Numbered from the stretch's first letter, positions 27,279 through 35,284 are shown. The stretch is 43,495 nucleotides of DNA from Fidelibacterota bacterium (GCA_021734255.1 JAIPJM010000022.1:1-43495), one strand, 5' to 3'. Notes: generated from the letters alone by a model not told the origin. Program-made: numbers and translations.

Positions 27279-28195
27279 TTATTCTCCATCAATGAGAGGA
27301 AATAGTTTTCAAGGCGATTTCTCTGGGATATGGAGAAGAGGTTAATTCCCTGGGCAGACATCGCTTTTATGAGTTCTGGGATATTTGTATAGTTAATGCT
27401 GATGCCGATGGCGTTGGCCAATGGCGTTATTTCAGAGACCAGCTCTGACTGCTCCAAAAACTTGATGGTCGCTGGTGCATCCTGGACCTCTAATTCCACG
27501 GTAACTTCTTCCATTGCATTGAATATGGATTGCATGGGACCCTGAGCGGCTAACTTGCCATTGAAGATCAGGGCAATATCCGAACAGATCAATTCAACTT
27601 CATGCAGAAGATGGGAAGAGAGGAAGATGGTCACATTTTGCTCATCAGCTATCTTGAGAATAAAGTCCCTGATCTCGTGCATACCTTGTGGATCCAAACC
27701 TGTCGTAGGCTCATCCAGTACCAGGAGTTTTGGTTCGGGTAAAAGCGCCTGAGCCAGACCAAGGCGTTGTTTCATGCCCTGGGAAAAGGTTTTGACTTGA
27801 TCGAATCTGCGCTCATATAGACCCAGAAGCTGTAGCAGATCATCGATGCGGTCATCCTGGGCATGCCCGGTGAGACGGCCCAAAATCTTCATGTTCTGAA
27901 AAGCACTGAGGTTCTTATAGAAGTCTGCCCGGTCCACCAGTGTACTCATGTGTTTGCGCACCTTATGCCCGGAACGGCTGGATAGACCGAAAATGTCAAA
28001 CTCACCGCTGTCAGCGCTGATAAGGCCAGCAATTACGCGGATCAGGGTGGATTTACCGGCTCCATTGGGTCCGAGAAAACCAAAGATGCTCCCAACTGGA
28101 ACGTGTAAGGAGACATCATCCAGTGCCTGGATGGTTTTGAACCGTTTTGAAATGCCTGAGCAGCTCAGGGCTGCTGTGTTTGGTACATCATTCAT
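27275..28195 (-). CDS. ABC exporter ATP-binding protein
   Basis: This is the ATPase partner of the ABC-2 permease. Walker A is GPNGAGKST near residue 45. The signature is FSQGMKQRLGLAQALL near 138, Walker B is LLVLDEPTTGLDP near 158, and the H-loop is FLSSHLL. An extra C-terminal domain of about 80 residues follows, common in CcmA/NatA-type ATPases. I prefer the ATG at 28195, which overlaps the oxidoreductase stop by 8 bases. An in-frame GTG at 28210 would add five residues. The overlap on both sides places it inside a four-gene operon. Confidence 0.93.
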   Translation of the reverse strand: MNDVPNTAALSCSGISKRFKTIQALDDVSLHVPVGSIFGFLGPNGAGKSTLIRVIAGLISADSGEFDIFGLSSRSGHKVRKHMSTLVDRADFYKNLSAFQNMKILGRLTGHAQDDRIDDLLQLLGLYERRFDQVKTFSQGMKQRLGLAQALLPEPKLLVLDEPTTGLDPQGMHEIRDFILKIADEQNVTIFLSSHLLHEVELICSDIALIFNGKLAAQGPMQSIFNAMEEVTVELEVQDAPATIKFLEQSELVSEITPLANAIGISINYTNIPELIKAMSAQGINLFSISQRNRLENYFLSLMENK

Positions 28196-29777
28196 AAAAT
28201 CTGGATTCACTCCGCTTAGGAATATTGGACATGATGTACTCGGCTACGGCCGTGATCGATAAGCTGGGATTCACGCCGAGGTTAGCCGGGATCACTGATC
28301 CATCAGCCACATACATGTTCTCATAACCGTGCACCTGACCTTTAAAGTCGCAAACACCATCTTGTTCCGTAATCCCCATATTGCATCCCCCTAGAATATG
28401 GGCAGTAGATGAGACATCAAAGAGCACCTCAGGTAACACACTATAGGCGTGCCCATCCATCTTCTCTGCCATTCGATCGGCAATTTGGTTGGCGATGGGG
28501 ATATAGGTAGGAACCATGTCCACTCCCCTGGCCTTTTTTGAATTCATGCTGCGACCACCCAGTCTCCACCACCTGCGTTTAAAATCAAATGCCATGTAGT
28601 TCTCTACGGTCTGCATCACCAACAGTATGGCTGTTCGATGTGCCCATTTGAAGGGATTCAGGGATTCCAGCGTTTTCAGGGGGTGCCGGATCAGGGTAAA
28701 GAGGAATCGAACAGGACGGGGAAGCCATCCACCACCGCCTACAAGCACGGTTGAAAGCAGGGCCATGGCATCTGAGCCCTTGGGATAGCGTACAACTTCA
28801 ATATGGGTATTCTTATCCGGGTAGATACCAGAGGTAATGGCGATCTCCTTGGAATAATTCACATCTTTCCGGTTGGTTTTAACCGCCAGTAAAGCCTCTG
28901 AGTTGGTTCTCACTCTATCGCCTAGCTTCGGTGAAAGATTATTTAAAGAACCAGACCTTTTGTTCTTAAGCAGCAGTTTAACCGTTCCCATAACCCCTCC
29001 GGCTAAAATAATGCCCCTGGCCGTAAAGGCATTGGTGGGGTGTCTGAAGCCTGTGCTCCTCCTGGTGAGAAGCCGATAACTATTACCGCGATAGGAAACA
29101 TCGGTTACTTCAGTTTCGGCTATAATGTCAACGCCAAGTTTTTCCGCCAGGTAGAGGTAATTCTTATCCAGAGTGTTCTTGCCACCATCACGGCAGCCGA
29201 TCATACAGGCACCACAGCGCGTGCAGCCTGTGCGGGGAGGACCCTCACCATTAAAATAGGGGTCAGGGACCTCCTGGCCTGAATCTTCGTAGAAGACACC
29301 CACTTCGTTGATGTGGAAGGTATCCTTGCCTGTGATCTCTTTGCCTACTTCGGCTAGAACCTCATCAGGATAAGCAACACTGGGGCTAGGATTGGCACCT
29401 AACATTTTCTGAGCGGTTTCATAGTGGGGTGCGAGCTTTTGTTTCCAGTCGCCAGGTCCCCATTCAGGTTTATTAAAGACCTCATCGGGGGGCACCAACA
29501 AGTTGTTCGCGTAGACAAGGCTACCACCACCAACACCAGTGCCATGCAGGATGAAAACGTGCTTAAGGAGTGTCAGACATTGGATCCCATAGAATTTGAG
29601 CTGGGGAAGCCAGAAAAATTTTCGGAAATTCCAGTTGGTTTTAGCAAAGTCCTGGGGCTTGTAACGCTTGCCCTTCTCCAGGACAGCTACCTTATAGCCT
29701 TTCTCTGCGAGACGGAGTGCTGAAACAGAGCCACCAAACCCTGAGCCGACAATGATGTAATCATAGGAATTGTTCAC
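28188..29777 (-). CDS. GMC-family FAD oxidoreductase (cholesterol-oxidase-like) with a four-Cys motif
   Basis: This 529-residue flavoprotein should oxidise an alcohol. The FAD-binding GSGFGGSVSALRLAEKG lies at residues 11-27, GTGVGGGSLVYANN near 79-92, and the C-terminal ADGSVIPANLGVNPSLSITA closes the GMC fold. A Cys-x2-Cys-x2-Cys-x3-Cys motif (C185, C188, C191, C195) fits a ferredoxin-like [4Fe-4S] site, as in some ChoD-like relatives. The start is GTG with a weak ribosome site. It heads a run of overlapping genes: oxidoreductase, ABC ATPase, permease, LolA-like. A lipid or polyketide alcohol is the likely kind of substrate, but that is inference. Confidence 0.86.
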   Translation of the reverse strand: MNNSYDYIIVGSGFGGSVSALRLAEKGYKVAVLEKGKRYKPQDFAKTNWNFRKFFWLPQLKFYGIQCLTLLKHVFILHGTGVGGGSLVYANNLLVPPDEVFNKPEWGPGDWKQKLAPHYETAQKMLGANPSPSVAYPDEVLAEVGKEITGKDTFHINEVGVFYEDSGQEVPDPYFNGEGPPRTGCTRCGACMIGCRDGGKNTLDKNYLYLAEKLGVDIIAETEVTDVSYRGNSYRLLTRRSTGFRHPTNAFTARGIILAGGVMGTVKLLLKNKRSGSLNNLSPKLGDRVRTNSEALLAVKTNRKDVNYSKEIAITSGIYPDKNTHIEVVRYPKGSDAMALLSTVLVGGGGWLPRPVRFLFTLIRHPLKTLESLNPFKWAHRTAILLVMQTVENYMAFDFKRRWWRLGGRSMNSKKARGVDMVPTYIPIANQIADRMAEKMDGHAYSVLPEVLFDVSSTAHILGGCNMGITEQDGVCDFKGQVHGYENMYVADGSVIPANLGVNPSLSITAVAEYIMSNIPKRSESRFYE

Positions 29778-29825
29778 GGAAAAATCTACGATAGACTTAT
29801 ACCTACGAAAGCAATATCTGATCTA

Positions 29826-29853
29826 TTGACACAACTGAATCAAGTAGTATTTT
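29826..29853 (+). promoter_or_regulatory. possible promoter for the RAYT transposase gene
   Basis: A perfect TTGACA (29826-29831) is followed after 16 bases by TATTTT (29848-29853). It sits in the 192-base gap between the divergent oxidoreductase and transposase genes. The same pair of boxes, at 17-base spacing, precedes the candidate small RNA at 30.6 kb on the other strand. Confidence 0.45.
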
Positions 29854-29940
29854 ATGGTCACTCGAATCCTCGTAGCAAACCAACCTCAGACATTTTCGTT
29901 TTAGCTCAGCGCGAAGAGAGATTACCATTTAATGACTATG

Positions 29941-29948
29941 GCTTTAGC
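29941..29948. repeat. short palindrome upstream of the transposase
   Basis: GCTTTAGC is an 8-base palindrome with centre TTTA, 21 bases before the transposase start. The same centre occurs in the hairpins at 16097-16108 and 19933-19952. A mirror version (GGCTAAAGCC) lies 15 bases after the gene. Confidence 0.4.
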
Positions 29949-29969
29949 ATTTAATGAAAGGGGGTCACC

Positions 29970-30389
29970 ATGTCTTATGTAAAGGTTTGGATTCATGCCG
30001 TTTGGGCAACTAAGAAAAGAGAAAAATGTCTAACAAGAGATATCAGAGATGTTATTTTCAAGCACATCCATCAAAACGCTCTAGATAAAGGTATTTACAT
30101 GGATAGTGCAAGCGGTTCCAGCGAGCATGTACACTGCCTATTCAGGATCAGGAATGATCAGATGATTCAAGATGTAATGCGCATGATTAAGGGGGAGTCT
30201 TCTCATTGGATCAATAAGCACAATCTTATAGGGCGGAAGTTCGCCTGGCAGAAGGAATATTTGACTATCTCGGTAAGTGAATCTCAAGTTAAGGGAGTGA
30301 GGAAGTATGTTCAAGAACAGCAAGCCCATCATACCCGAAGAACCTTTAAAGAAGAATACGATGATTTGTTGAAGAGGATGGGTTTCTAA
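29970..30389 (+). CDS. REP-associated-type Y1 HUH transposase (RAYT/IS200-like TnpA)
   Basis: This 139-residue protein is a single-strand DNA endonuclease of the Y1-transposase family. The HUH metal motif is H53-V-H55 (SEHVHCLF). The catalytic Tyr is Y113 in VRKYVQEQQAHH, with the typical FAWQKEYLTISVSES before it. Such proteins either move IS200-type elements or act as domesticated RAYTs that spread REP palindromes. There is no tnpB. Short palindromes lie on both sides (29941-29948 and 30404-30453) with the same core as the two composite repeats of this window, which favours a RAYT role. All catalytic residues are present, so it should be active. Confidence 0.9.
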   Translation: MSYVKVWIHAVWATKKREKCLTRDIRDVIFKHIHQNALDKGIYMDSASGSSEHVHCLFRIRNDQMIQDVMRMIKGESSHWINKHNLIGRKFAWQKEYLTISVSESQVKGVRKYVQEQQAHHTRRTFKEEYDDLLKRMGF

Positions 30390-30403
30390 AATAGATAGTT
30401 AAA

Positions 30404-30453
30404 GGCTAAAGCCGGAAGTTTTGATACGTATTACTCAGCACTGAAGTGCTGAG
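30404..30453. repeat. two REP-like hairpins downstream of the transposase
   Basis: GGCTAAAGCC lies at 30404-30413. A perfect hairpin at 30434-30453 has 9-base arms (CTCAGCACT and AGTGCTGAG) around GA. The design (9-bp arm ending in CT, two-base loop, AG start) is the same as in the composite repeats at 16.1 and 19.9 kb, with a different arm sequence. This supports a functional link with the adjacent transposase. The gene-free stretch 30390-30836 also holds a candidate small RNA on the other strand. Confidence 0.7.
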
Positions 30454-30526
30454 CTAAGGATCTAATGTACTGAATTAATGGATTTCGATGCAAAGGTGCT
30501 GTGTCAAAGAAATGATTTACTTGATA

Positions 30527-30551
30527 TAAAAAAAGTCCCGTAAACGGGACT
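30527..30551 (-). terminator. intrinsic terminator of the candidate small RNA
   Basis: AGTCCCGT (30534-30541) and ACGGGACT (30544-30551) form a perfect 8-bp stem with a two-base AA gap. On the minus strand it runs into TTTTTTT. The plus-strand side has no adjacent T run, so the terminator works leftward. Confidence 0.88.
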
Positions 30552-30657
30552 CAGATTGTTCAGTCGCTTTTTTTGTTTTGACTCCAGAAAAGAGAACAGG
30601 GACAGTCAAAAATCCGGAAGCGGGGGAATACGACCAGACCGATGTCCCTGTAAAAAT
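30527..30657 (-). ncRNA. candidate small RNA, about 130 nt, own promoter and terminator
   Basis: On the minus strand a good promoter (30665-30693) is followed by a perfect 9-bp inverted repeat, ACAGGGACA (30643-30651) with TGTCCCTGT (30596-30604). A smaller stem sits inside it (TCTGG with CCGGA). An A-rich single-stranded stretch comes next, then a perfect 8-bp terminator hairpin with seven T. No open frame of interest lies in this direction, and the nearest gene downstream points the other way, so it is not a leader. It does not match 4.5S, 6S or tmRNA by eye. I know of no named family for it. Confidence 0.6.
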
Positions 30658-30664
30658 CGTGATA

Positions 30665-30693
30665 AAAATAGTAATGTATTGAAGGTTTGTCAA
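30665..30693 (-). promoter_or_regulatory. promoter of the candidate small RNA
   Basis: Read on the minus strand, a perfect TTGACA (30688-30693) is followed after exactly 17 bases by TATTTT (30665-30670). The start point should be near 30657, just before the first hairpin arm. Confidence 0.6.
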
Positions 30694-30836
30694 TCATTTA
30701 ATTTGTCACTGACAAAGAAAATTTTACTGGCGCGCACATTTTTTTGATCGGAGGGTTGGTTCGCGTTCAGAATGGAGTATTTTTTGTACCGATGAACCAC
30801 TAGAAAATGAATGTTACGAATGGCAGGAGTAATGGT

Positions 30837-32117
30837 ATGCACCCTAAACGACGATCCCTGAGCATAGGTCTGCTTGCACTATTATTGATACTTAATTCGT
30901 GTGCCTATTTTTCTGAATATGCACAGCTTGAACGCAGGGCCAGAGATTCATTCTCTAGGGCAGACTATGATTCTGCCGTTCTATTACTGGCACGCAGTCT
31001 ACAGATCAATCCGGATTATGAGGAAAGTCAGTTGCTCATGGCTGATGCCTTTCTCATGGCGAATCGGGTGCACACAGAAAACATTGAGGAGATCAAGTCC
31101 TCCGGTAAGCAGTTCCGGCACGACAGGCTGGTCCTGGAATACCAGGCACTCATTGAGCTTCACAATGCCGTGCGGTCCCTGCCGCCCATCCGAGATCCTG
31201 ATACAAAAGCCCTGATCGTATACGAGATCAGCGATTATCAAGATGAACTTGCAGCTGCGAAGCAATCCGCAGCAGAAGCGCATTACCTGGCCGGAGAAAA
31301 ATTAGCAGCATCCGAATCTCTGGATGATCAAAAGTCAGCCGCCAAACAATTCAAGCGTGCGCTTAAATTTGTACCCGGTTTCCGTGACGCAGAGGACAAA
31401 TATGTGGAAACACGGGAAGCTGGTATTAAGCGCATTGCCATTATTCCTTTTGAAGATCTCAGTGGAACCCGGAAGCGATTTGGCGCTGTGGAGGAGCTGG
31501 TTGCCGATGAAGTCATCACCTCGATCATGCGGGATCCCTCGGCCACAGAATTTATGGAATTGATCTCGCGGGATCAGTTGGATCGGGTGATCGAAGAACA
31601 GAAATTGGGCCTGTCCGGTCTGCTTGACGAACAAACGGCAGTTGAAGTTGGTGCCATTCTGGGGGTACATGAGATCCTCACCGGCAAGATCACCCAGATC
31701 GTCTATGCTCCACCCCGGACAGTTGATCGAAGCTACAGTGAAACGGCCAGGGTTGTGGTACGTGAAGAGAAATACAAAGACGAAGAGGGCAAGACCAAGA
31801 CCAGAAAGATCTACGGTGATGTGAGCGCCCGAGTGACCCACTATACCCGAACGACCAGCGCCGTGATCAAGGGGAGCTACCGCATCGTGGATGTTAAAAC
31901 CTCAAAGATGATCGCCAGTGAATCCTTTGAAGGGAAATCCAGCTTTAATACGGAGTGGGCAACTTATACCGGGGATGGACGCGCACTGAGCCATCGCTCA
32001 AGAATGGCTGCCCGCCGGAAAGAACAGGTCGCGCCTGTAGGCGCAGAAATGGTGAGCAGGGCTGCCTCCCAGCTGGCCAAGAATCTGAGTGCCACGCTTA
32101 AGATCTATGCCCGTTAA
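30837..32117 (+). CDS. CsgG-like lipoprotein with helical repeats
   Basis: This is a lipoprotein with lipobox LILNSC near residues 18-23, which should be attached to a membrane. Residues 25-190 are helical and TPR-like (ARDSFSRADYDSAVLLLARSLQINPDYEES). Residues 195-330 resemble CsgG-family domains: RIAIIPFEDLSGTRKRFG, VADEVITSIMRD and GAILGVHEILTGKITQIV. I prefer the ATG at 30837, with GGAG 7 bases upstream and the signal close behind. An earlier in-frame ATG at 30807 would add ten polar residues. True CsgG forms an outer-membrane pore for curli; no curli genes are here, so function is unassigned. Confidence 0.8.
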   Translation: MHPKRRSLSIGLLALLLILNSCAYFSEYAQLERRARDSFSRADYDSAVLLLARSLQINPDYEESQLLMADAFLMANRVHTENIEEIKSSGKQFRHDRLVLEYQALIELHNAVRSLPPIRDPDTKALIVYEISDYQDELAAAKQSAAEAHYLAGEKLAASESLDDQKSAAKQFKRALKFVPGFRDAEDKYVETREAGIKRIAIIPFEDLSGTRKRFGAVEELVADEVITSIMRDPSATEFMELISRDQLDRVIEEQKLGLSGLLDEQTAVEVGAILGVHEILTGKITQIVYAPPRTVDRSYSETARVVVREEKYKDEEGKTKTRKIYGDVSARVTHYTRTTSAVIKGSYRIVDVKTSKMIASESFEGKSSFNTEWATYTGDGRALSHRSRMAARRKEQVAPVGAEMVSRAASQLAKNLSATLKIYAR

Positions 32118-32133
32118 GCGTGGGGAGGGGAAA

Positions 32134-32496
32134 ATGCAGGGATCCTTACTTGTCGTCGCCACGCTACTTGTCTTCATTCTGGGGTATTGGCTGCATGTTC
32201 TGGGGACGCCTTACAATGCCTTTCTGCTCGCCATTCACAAGCTGATAGCCCTCGCTGGGATAGTGGTCGTCGGCATCCATGTTTATCAGGTGTTCCCCAT
32301 CATTGAACCCAGTGGGTCAACCTACCTGCTGGTTGGGGTGACACTCATCTGCTCCATAGCTACTCTGGCTACCGGGGGCGTTCTGAGCGCCGTTGAGACG
32401 GCCAACCCGGTCATGCTCTGGTCTCACCGACTGCTCCCCTATATCACACTCGTATTGCTGGTGATGAGTTATATGCTGGGGCGGAGCAGCAGCTAG
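32134..32496 (+). CDS. small four-helix membrane protein, unknown function
   Basis: This 120-residue protein has four hydrophobic stretches (about residues 4-22, 32-50, 62-80 and 95-113) and a Ser-rich end. No charged motif or known signature is visible. A His is conserved-looking in several helices (AIHKLIAL, VGIHVYQV, LWSHRLLPY), which could suggest heme or metal binding, as in DUF-type cytochrome-like proteins. That is a guess. I place the start at 32134, directly after the strong ribosome site GGGGAGGGG. The in-frame ATG at 32089 would overlap the CsgG-like gene. Confidence 0.7.
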   Translation: MQGSLLVVATLLVFILGYWLHVLGTPYNAFLLAIHKLIALAGIVVVGIHVYQVFPIIEPSGSTYLLVGVTLICSIATLATGGVLSAVETANPVMLWSHRLLPYITLVLLVMSYMLGRSSS

Positions 32497-32506
32497 GGCT
32501 GTGATC

Positions 32507-33370
32507 ATGAGTGACAAGAAATTAACAGCCGTGCTTCTGTTGACCTGTGATGACCAGAAAGGCCTGGTATCCACCATATCCAATTTTATATCTGAACACA
32601 ATGGCAACATTCTGGACCTGAATGAGCACGTCGACCGGGACGAAAAGCTATTTACCATTCGGGTAAGCTGGGATATGAAAGATTTTGCCTTCACCAGGGA
32701 AGAACTCAGGAGCAAATTCAGACCCATTGCAGAATCGATCGGTGCAAACTGGCTGATCAATTTCAAGGAACAGAAACGACGTGTGGCGATCTTTGTTTCA
32801 AAATATGATCACGTGCTTCTGGAGATCCTCTGGCGGCATAAGATGGGGGAGTACCCCATTGAAATTCCACTGATCATCTCCAATCATGAGCATTTGCGAG
32901 AGCTGGCTGATCATTATGGTATTCCCTTCCACATCTTTCCCGTCACACCGGAAACAAAAGCCGAGCAAGAGAAAAGAGAGCTGGAACTTCTGGAAGAACA
33001 TGACATCGATACGGTTGTACTGGCGCGCTACATGCAGATCCTGTCGCCGGACTTCGTCAGTAAATTTCCCTACCGCATCATCAACATACACCACTCATTC
33101 CTGCCGGCATTTATTGGCGGTAATCCCTATAAACAGGCCTATGAGAGGGGCGTGAAGCTCATTGGCGCCACCAGCCATTATGTGACGGCTGATCTGGATG
33201 AAGGTCCCATCATTGCCCAGGATGTCACCAAGATCAGTCACAAGGATTCACTGAAGGATCTGGTCAGAAAGGGTCGCGACCTGGAACGACTGGTCACGGC
33301 GAGGGCGCTTCAGGTCCACTTCGAGCGGCGGGTACTGGTCGTGGGGAAAAAGACCATCATTTTCGAATAA
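32507..33370 (+). CDS. purU: formyltetrahydrofolate deformylase
   Basis: PurU hydrolyses 10-formyl-THF to formate and THF, balancing one-carbon pools and feeding formate to purine synthesis. An N-terminal ACT domain (about residues 5-85, VLLLTCDDQKGLVSTISNFI) is followed by the formyltransferase-like catalytic domain. The active-site Asn-His are in INIHHSFLPAF and the Asp is in ADLDEGPIIAQDV. VAIFVSKYDHVLLEIL and VLARYMQILSPDF also match. I chose the ATG at 32507, with AGGG 8 bases upstream; a GTG lies at 32501. It begins 10 bases after the small membrane protein. Confidence 0.95.
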   Translation: MSDKKLTAVLLLTCDDQKGLVSTISNFISEHNGNILDLNEHVDRDEKLFTIRVSWDMKDFAFTREELRSKFRPIAESIGANWLINFKEQKRRVAIFVSKYDHVLLEILWRHKMGEYPIEIPLIISNHEHLRELADHYGIPFHIFPVTPETKAEQEKRELELLEEHDIDTVVLARYMQILSPDFVSKFPYRIINIHHSFLPAFIGGNPYKQAYERGVKLIGATSHYVTADLDEGPIIAQDVTKISHKDSLKDLVRKGRDLERLVTARALQVHFERRVLVVGKKTIIFE

Positions 33371-33440
33371 ATCTGCTGCAGGCGAGTGGCTAGATGCCAT
33401 TCGGACGATCTGCTCAGCCGGGTCAGCACCCAAATACACC

Positions 33441-33956
33441 TTACGGTGTTGAGCCACTCACATCCATGTTCATTAAGCCATAGTCCTGGGAAAGCCATTG
33501 TAAGGTTTCTTGCTGCTTTTCGACATCAAATTCTGAAAACCGAATATACAGCCCCCCATAGCGGACGAGACTCACCAGGCCACCGAGACCGGCACCAAGT
33601 GTGGTCAGGATAAATTTTACTTTATACTCAGCGGCAGTGATGAGCAATATGAATTGCTCAGTCGGATCTTCTGATTCGTAATCCTCCAAGCCTGCGATAA
33701 AATATCCAATGGCGGCGCCACCGAGGATGAGTCCCAATGTATAGGGTTTAGAGTTCAGGCGCATCGCCTGAATATCCCCGATGGGTAAAACAATATCAAG
33801 GGCCGTCGATCTAAAATGCAAACTATCGCTGGAATAGCTCTCGATAAGACATTTCTCGTATGATTCACCGTCAACGGTGTATATGGTCAGCGATCTACCA
33901 GCGTAGGCAGTCACCGCTGTCAGCAAAAGCATCAAAACGTATGTTTTCTTATTCAC
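33441..33956 (-). CDS. exported or membrane protein of unknown function
   Basis: I do not recognise this 171-residue protein. It has a signal peptide (1-19, ending AVTAYA) and a short beta-like segment with TIYTVDGESYEKCLIESYSS. Two hydrophobic stretches follow (about 75-92 and 112-135), and the C-terminus is polar. The start is GTG after a clear AAGGGGA ribosome site. A DNA inverted repeat (GAGTGGCT 33384-33391 and AGCCACTC 33452-33459) surrounds its 3' end. The gene is the left member of the minus-strand accessory block. No close functional partner is visible. Confidence 0.65.
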   Translation of the reverse strand: MNKKTYVLMLLLTAVTAYAGRSLTIYTVDGESYEKCLIESYSSDSLHFRSTALDIVLPIGDIQAMRLNSKPYTLGLILGGAAIGYFIAGLEDYESEDPTEQFILLITAAEYKVKFILTTLGAGLGGLVSLVRYGGLYIRFSEFDVEKQQETLQWLSQDYGLMNMDVSGSTP

Positions 33957-34119
33957 AAATGTCCCCTTGCCCTGGTCCCTAATCTGTTAAACGACCGCCC
34001 AGATACCGGGTGACCCACGTAAGGGACCTGTGCCTCTATTGCGAGGTACAGATCATTATTATTCGAGTGTTTTTTCTTCATGTGCTGCAACAATAGCGGG
34101 CGCTTGTTTTCTGGCATTC

Positions 34120-35241
34120 TTAATTCTGACCTGACGCCACTGTGGCATCTCCTACGGCTAAGATCTCCTTGGCAAATGCCCTTGGCTCTTCGAAAAAGGG
34201 GAAGTGGGCTGAATTCTCAAACCATACGATTTCCTTGATGGGAGCCTCAAGCACCTCGGAATACGCCTTTACAAGTTTGTGCGGCGTCGTGTAGTCGTGC
34301 CGCCCAGTGAAAAAGTATACCGGAACCGCTACTTTTTGCACGCCATGGAGAAGACTCGACTGGAGAACATCATACGCCATGTGCCGGGACGAAAAACTGG
34401 ACCCTTTCGGGACGTTCGCCACGTCCTTTAGACCGTATTCCGGCGCCTTGAAGCCCGTCCAGAGCAGCGGCCACCAACTCGTCGAGTTGTAAAGCTCACC
34501 GCCGAACGCGAACAACCACGATTCGAATGCCGGAGATCCGAGGCTATCTATTTCAGCAATTGCCTCAGGACGCTCCCTTTTTCTGGCTTCATTTCGAATA
34601 AAATCAGCCTGTATTAAGCTAGCAGAGTCACTATCGACGACCTGTCCTATACCGATGAATGCATGCAGGTCGTCCGGATACCGAGAAGCGTATAGCATGC
34701 CCAGATAGCTGCCGAATGAATGGCTTACCAGCAATACTTTTTCCTGTTGGTAGCGCTGTTTGAGAATCCCGATCAGCTCTCTGGTATCGGAAAGCAGCTG
34801 GCTAACCCGCATATTTTCAGATCGTCGGGATGCGTCGAACGATTTCCCGGCTCCGCGACGGTCCCATTGCACAACCAGAAATTCATCCTCCAGAGGCCTT
34901 TGGAAGGCGTGAGCCAGGTACATCATGGGCATGCCTGGTCCGCCGTGAAGGAATACAAGAATTGGTTTTTCCGGACTCGTTCCGCGGATCAGCACCCACT
35001 GAGCGACACCACCGAGCTCTACCTGCTCGAGGGAACTGATGCTCCCGGGCACAACCTGTCCATGCGCATCCCGAATGGGCGGCGTTCGTGGCTGTTTCCA
35101 AACGAAGAGTACCAGCGTTGCTAGGACAAGCAGCGCAAAAACCGCCAGCAGGCGCTTCCAAACTCGTTTACGAATGTCCATCACTCCCGATATGCTGCTG
35201 GCCTGCCCGGCTGCTTTAATGATATATTTAGATGTGCTCAT
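34120..35241 (-). CDS. alpha/beta hydrolase, proline-iminopeptidase-like, membrane-anchored
   Basis: This 373-residue protein has an N-terminal membrane anchor (about residues 27-48) and an alpha/beta-hydrolase fold. The oxyanion motif is LHGGPGMP near residue 97, WDRRGAGKS lies near 128, and the nucleophile elbow is SHSFGS near residue 175. The acid and His come from GRHDYTT and SAHFPFFEEP. These features match the proline iminopeptidase/HGGPG group (peptidase S33), but substrates vary widely. I kept the ATG at 35241; the ATG at 35181 is a possible start. Its composition is GC-richer than the protease gene next to it. Confidence 0.85.
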   Translation of the reverse strand: MSTSKYIIKAAGQASSISGVMDIRKRVWKRLLAVFALLVLATLVLFVWKQPRTPPIRDAHGQVVPGSISSLEQVELGGVAQWVLIRGTSPEKPILVFLHGGPGMPMMYLAHAFQRPLEDEFLVVQWDRRGAGKSFDASRRSENMRVSQLLSDTRELIGILKQRYQQEKVLLVSHSFGSYLGMLYASRYPDDLHAFIGIGQVVDSDSASLIQADFIRNEARKRERPEAIAEIDSLGSPAFESWLFAFGGELYNSTSWWPLLWTGFKAPEYGLKDVANVPKGSSFSSRHMAYDVLQSSLLHGVQKVAVPVYFFTGRHDYTTPHKLVKAYSEVLEAPIKEIVWFENSAHFPFFEEPRAFAKEILAVGDATVASGQN

Positions 35242-35253
35242 GTTGTCAGTTTA

Positions 35254-35282
35254 CCCGCCGAAGCCTTTAGGCGAAGGATGGG
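35254..35282. repeat. REP-like hairpin with GAA/GAA internal loop
   Basis: CC-GAA-GCC, TTTA, GGC-GAA-GG forms a hairpin whose two GAA segments face each other, a stable tandem-mismatch loop. The same design, with 17 of 20 core bases equal, recurs at 37301-37322. It lies directly after the half attC site. Confidence 0.6.
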
Positions 35283-35284
35283 TT

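Noticed and set aside
30527..30657. Identification of the small RNA as 4.5S/SRP or 6S RNA
   Set aside because: TCCGGAAG on the plus strand recalls the SRP loop, but the GGTCAGG and AGCAGCC parts are missing, and the terminator is on the other strand. It lacks the 6S bubble pattern.
30556..30747. 63-residue open frame on the plus strand
   Set aside because: It runs across the candidate small RNA hairpins, has low-complexity residues and no ribosome site.
33974..34028. Inverted repeat GGTCCCT/AGGGACC with a GTTAAAC box as another attC
   Set aside because: Only 7 bp pair and a second R box at the right place is missing.
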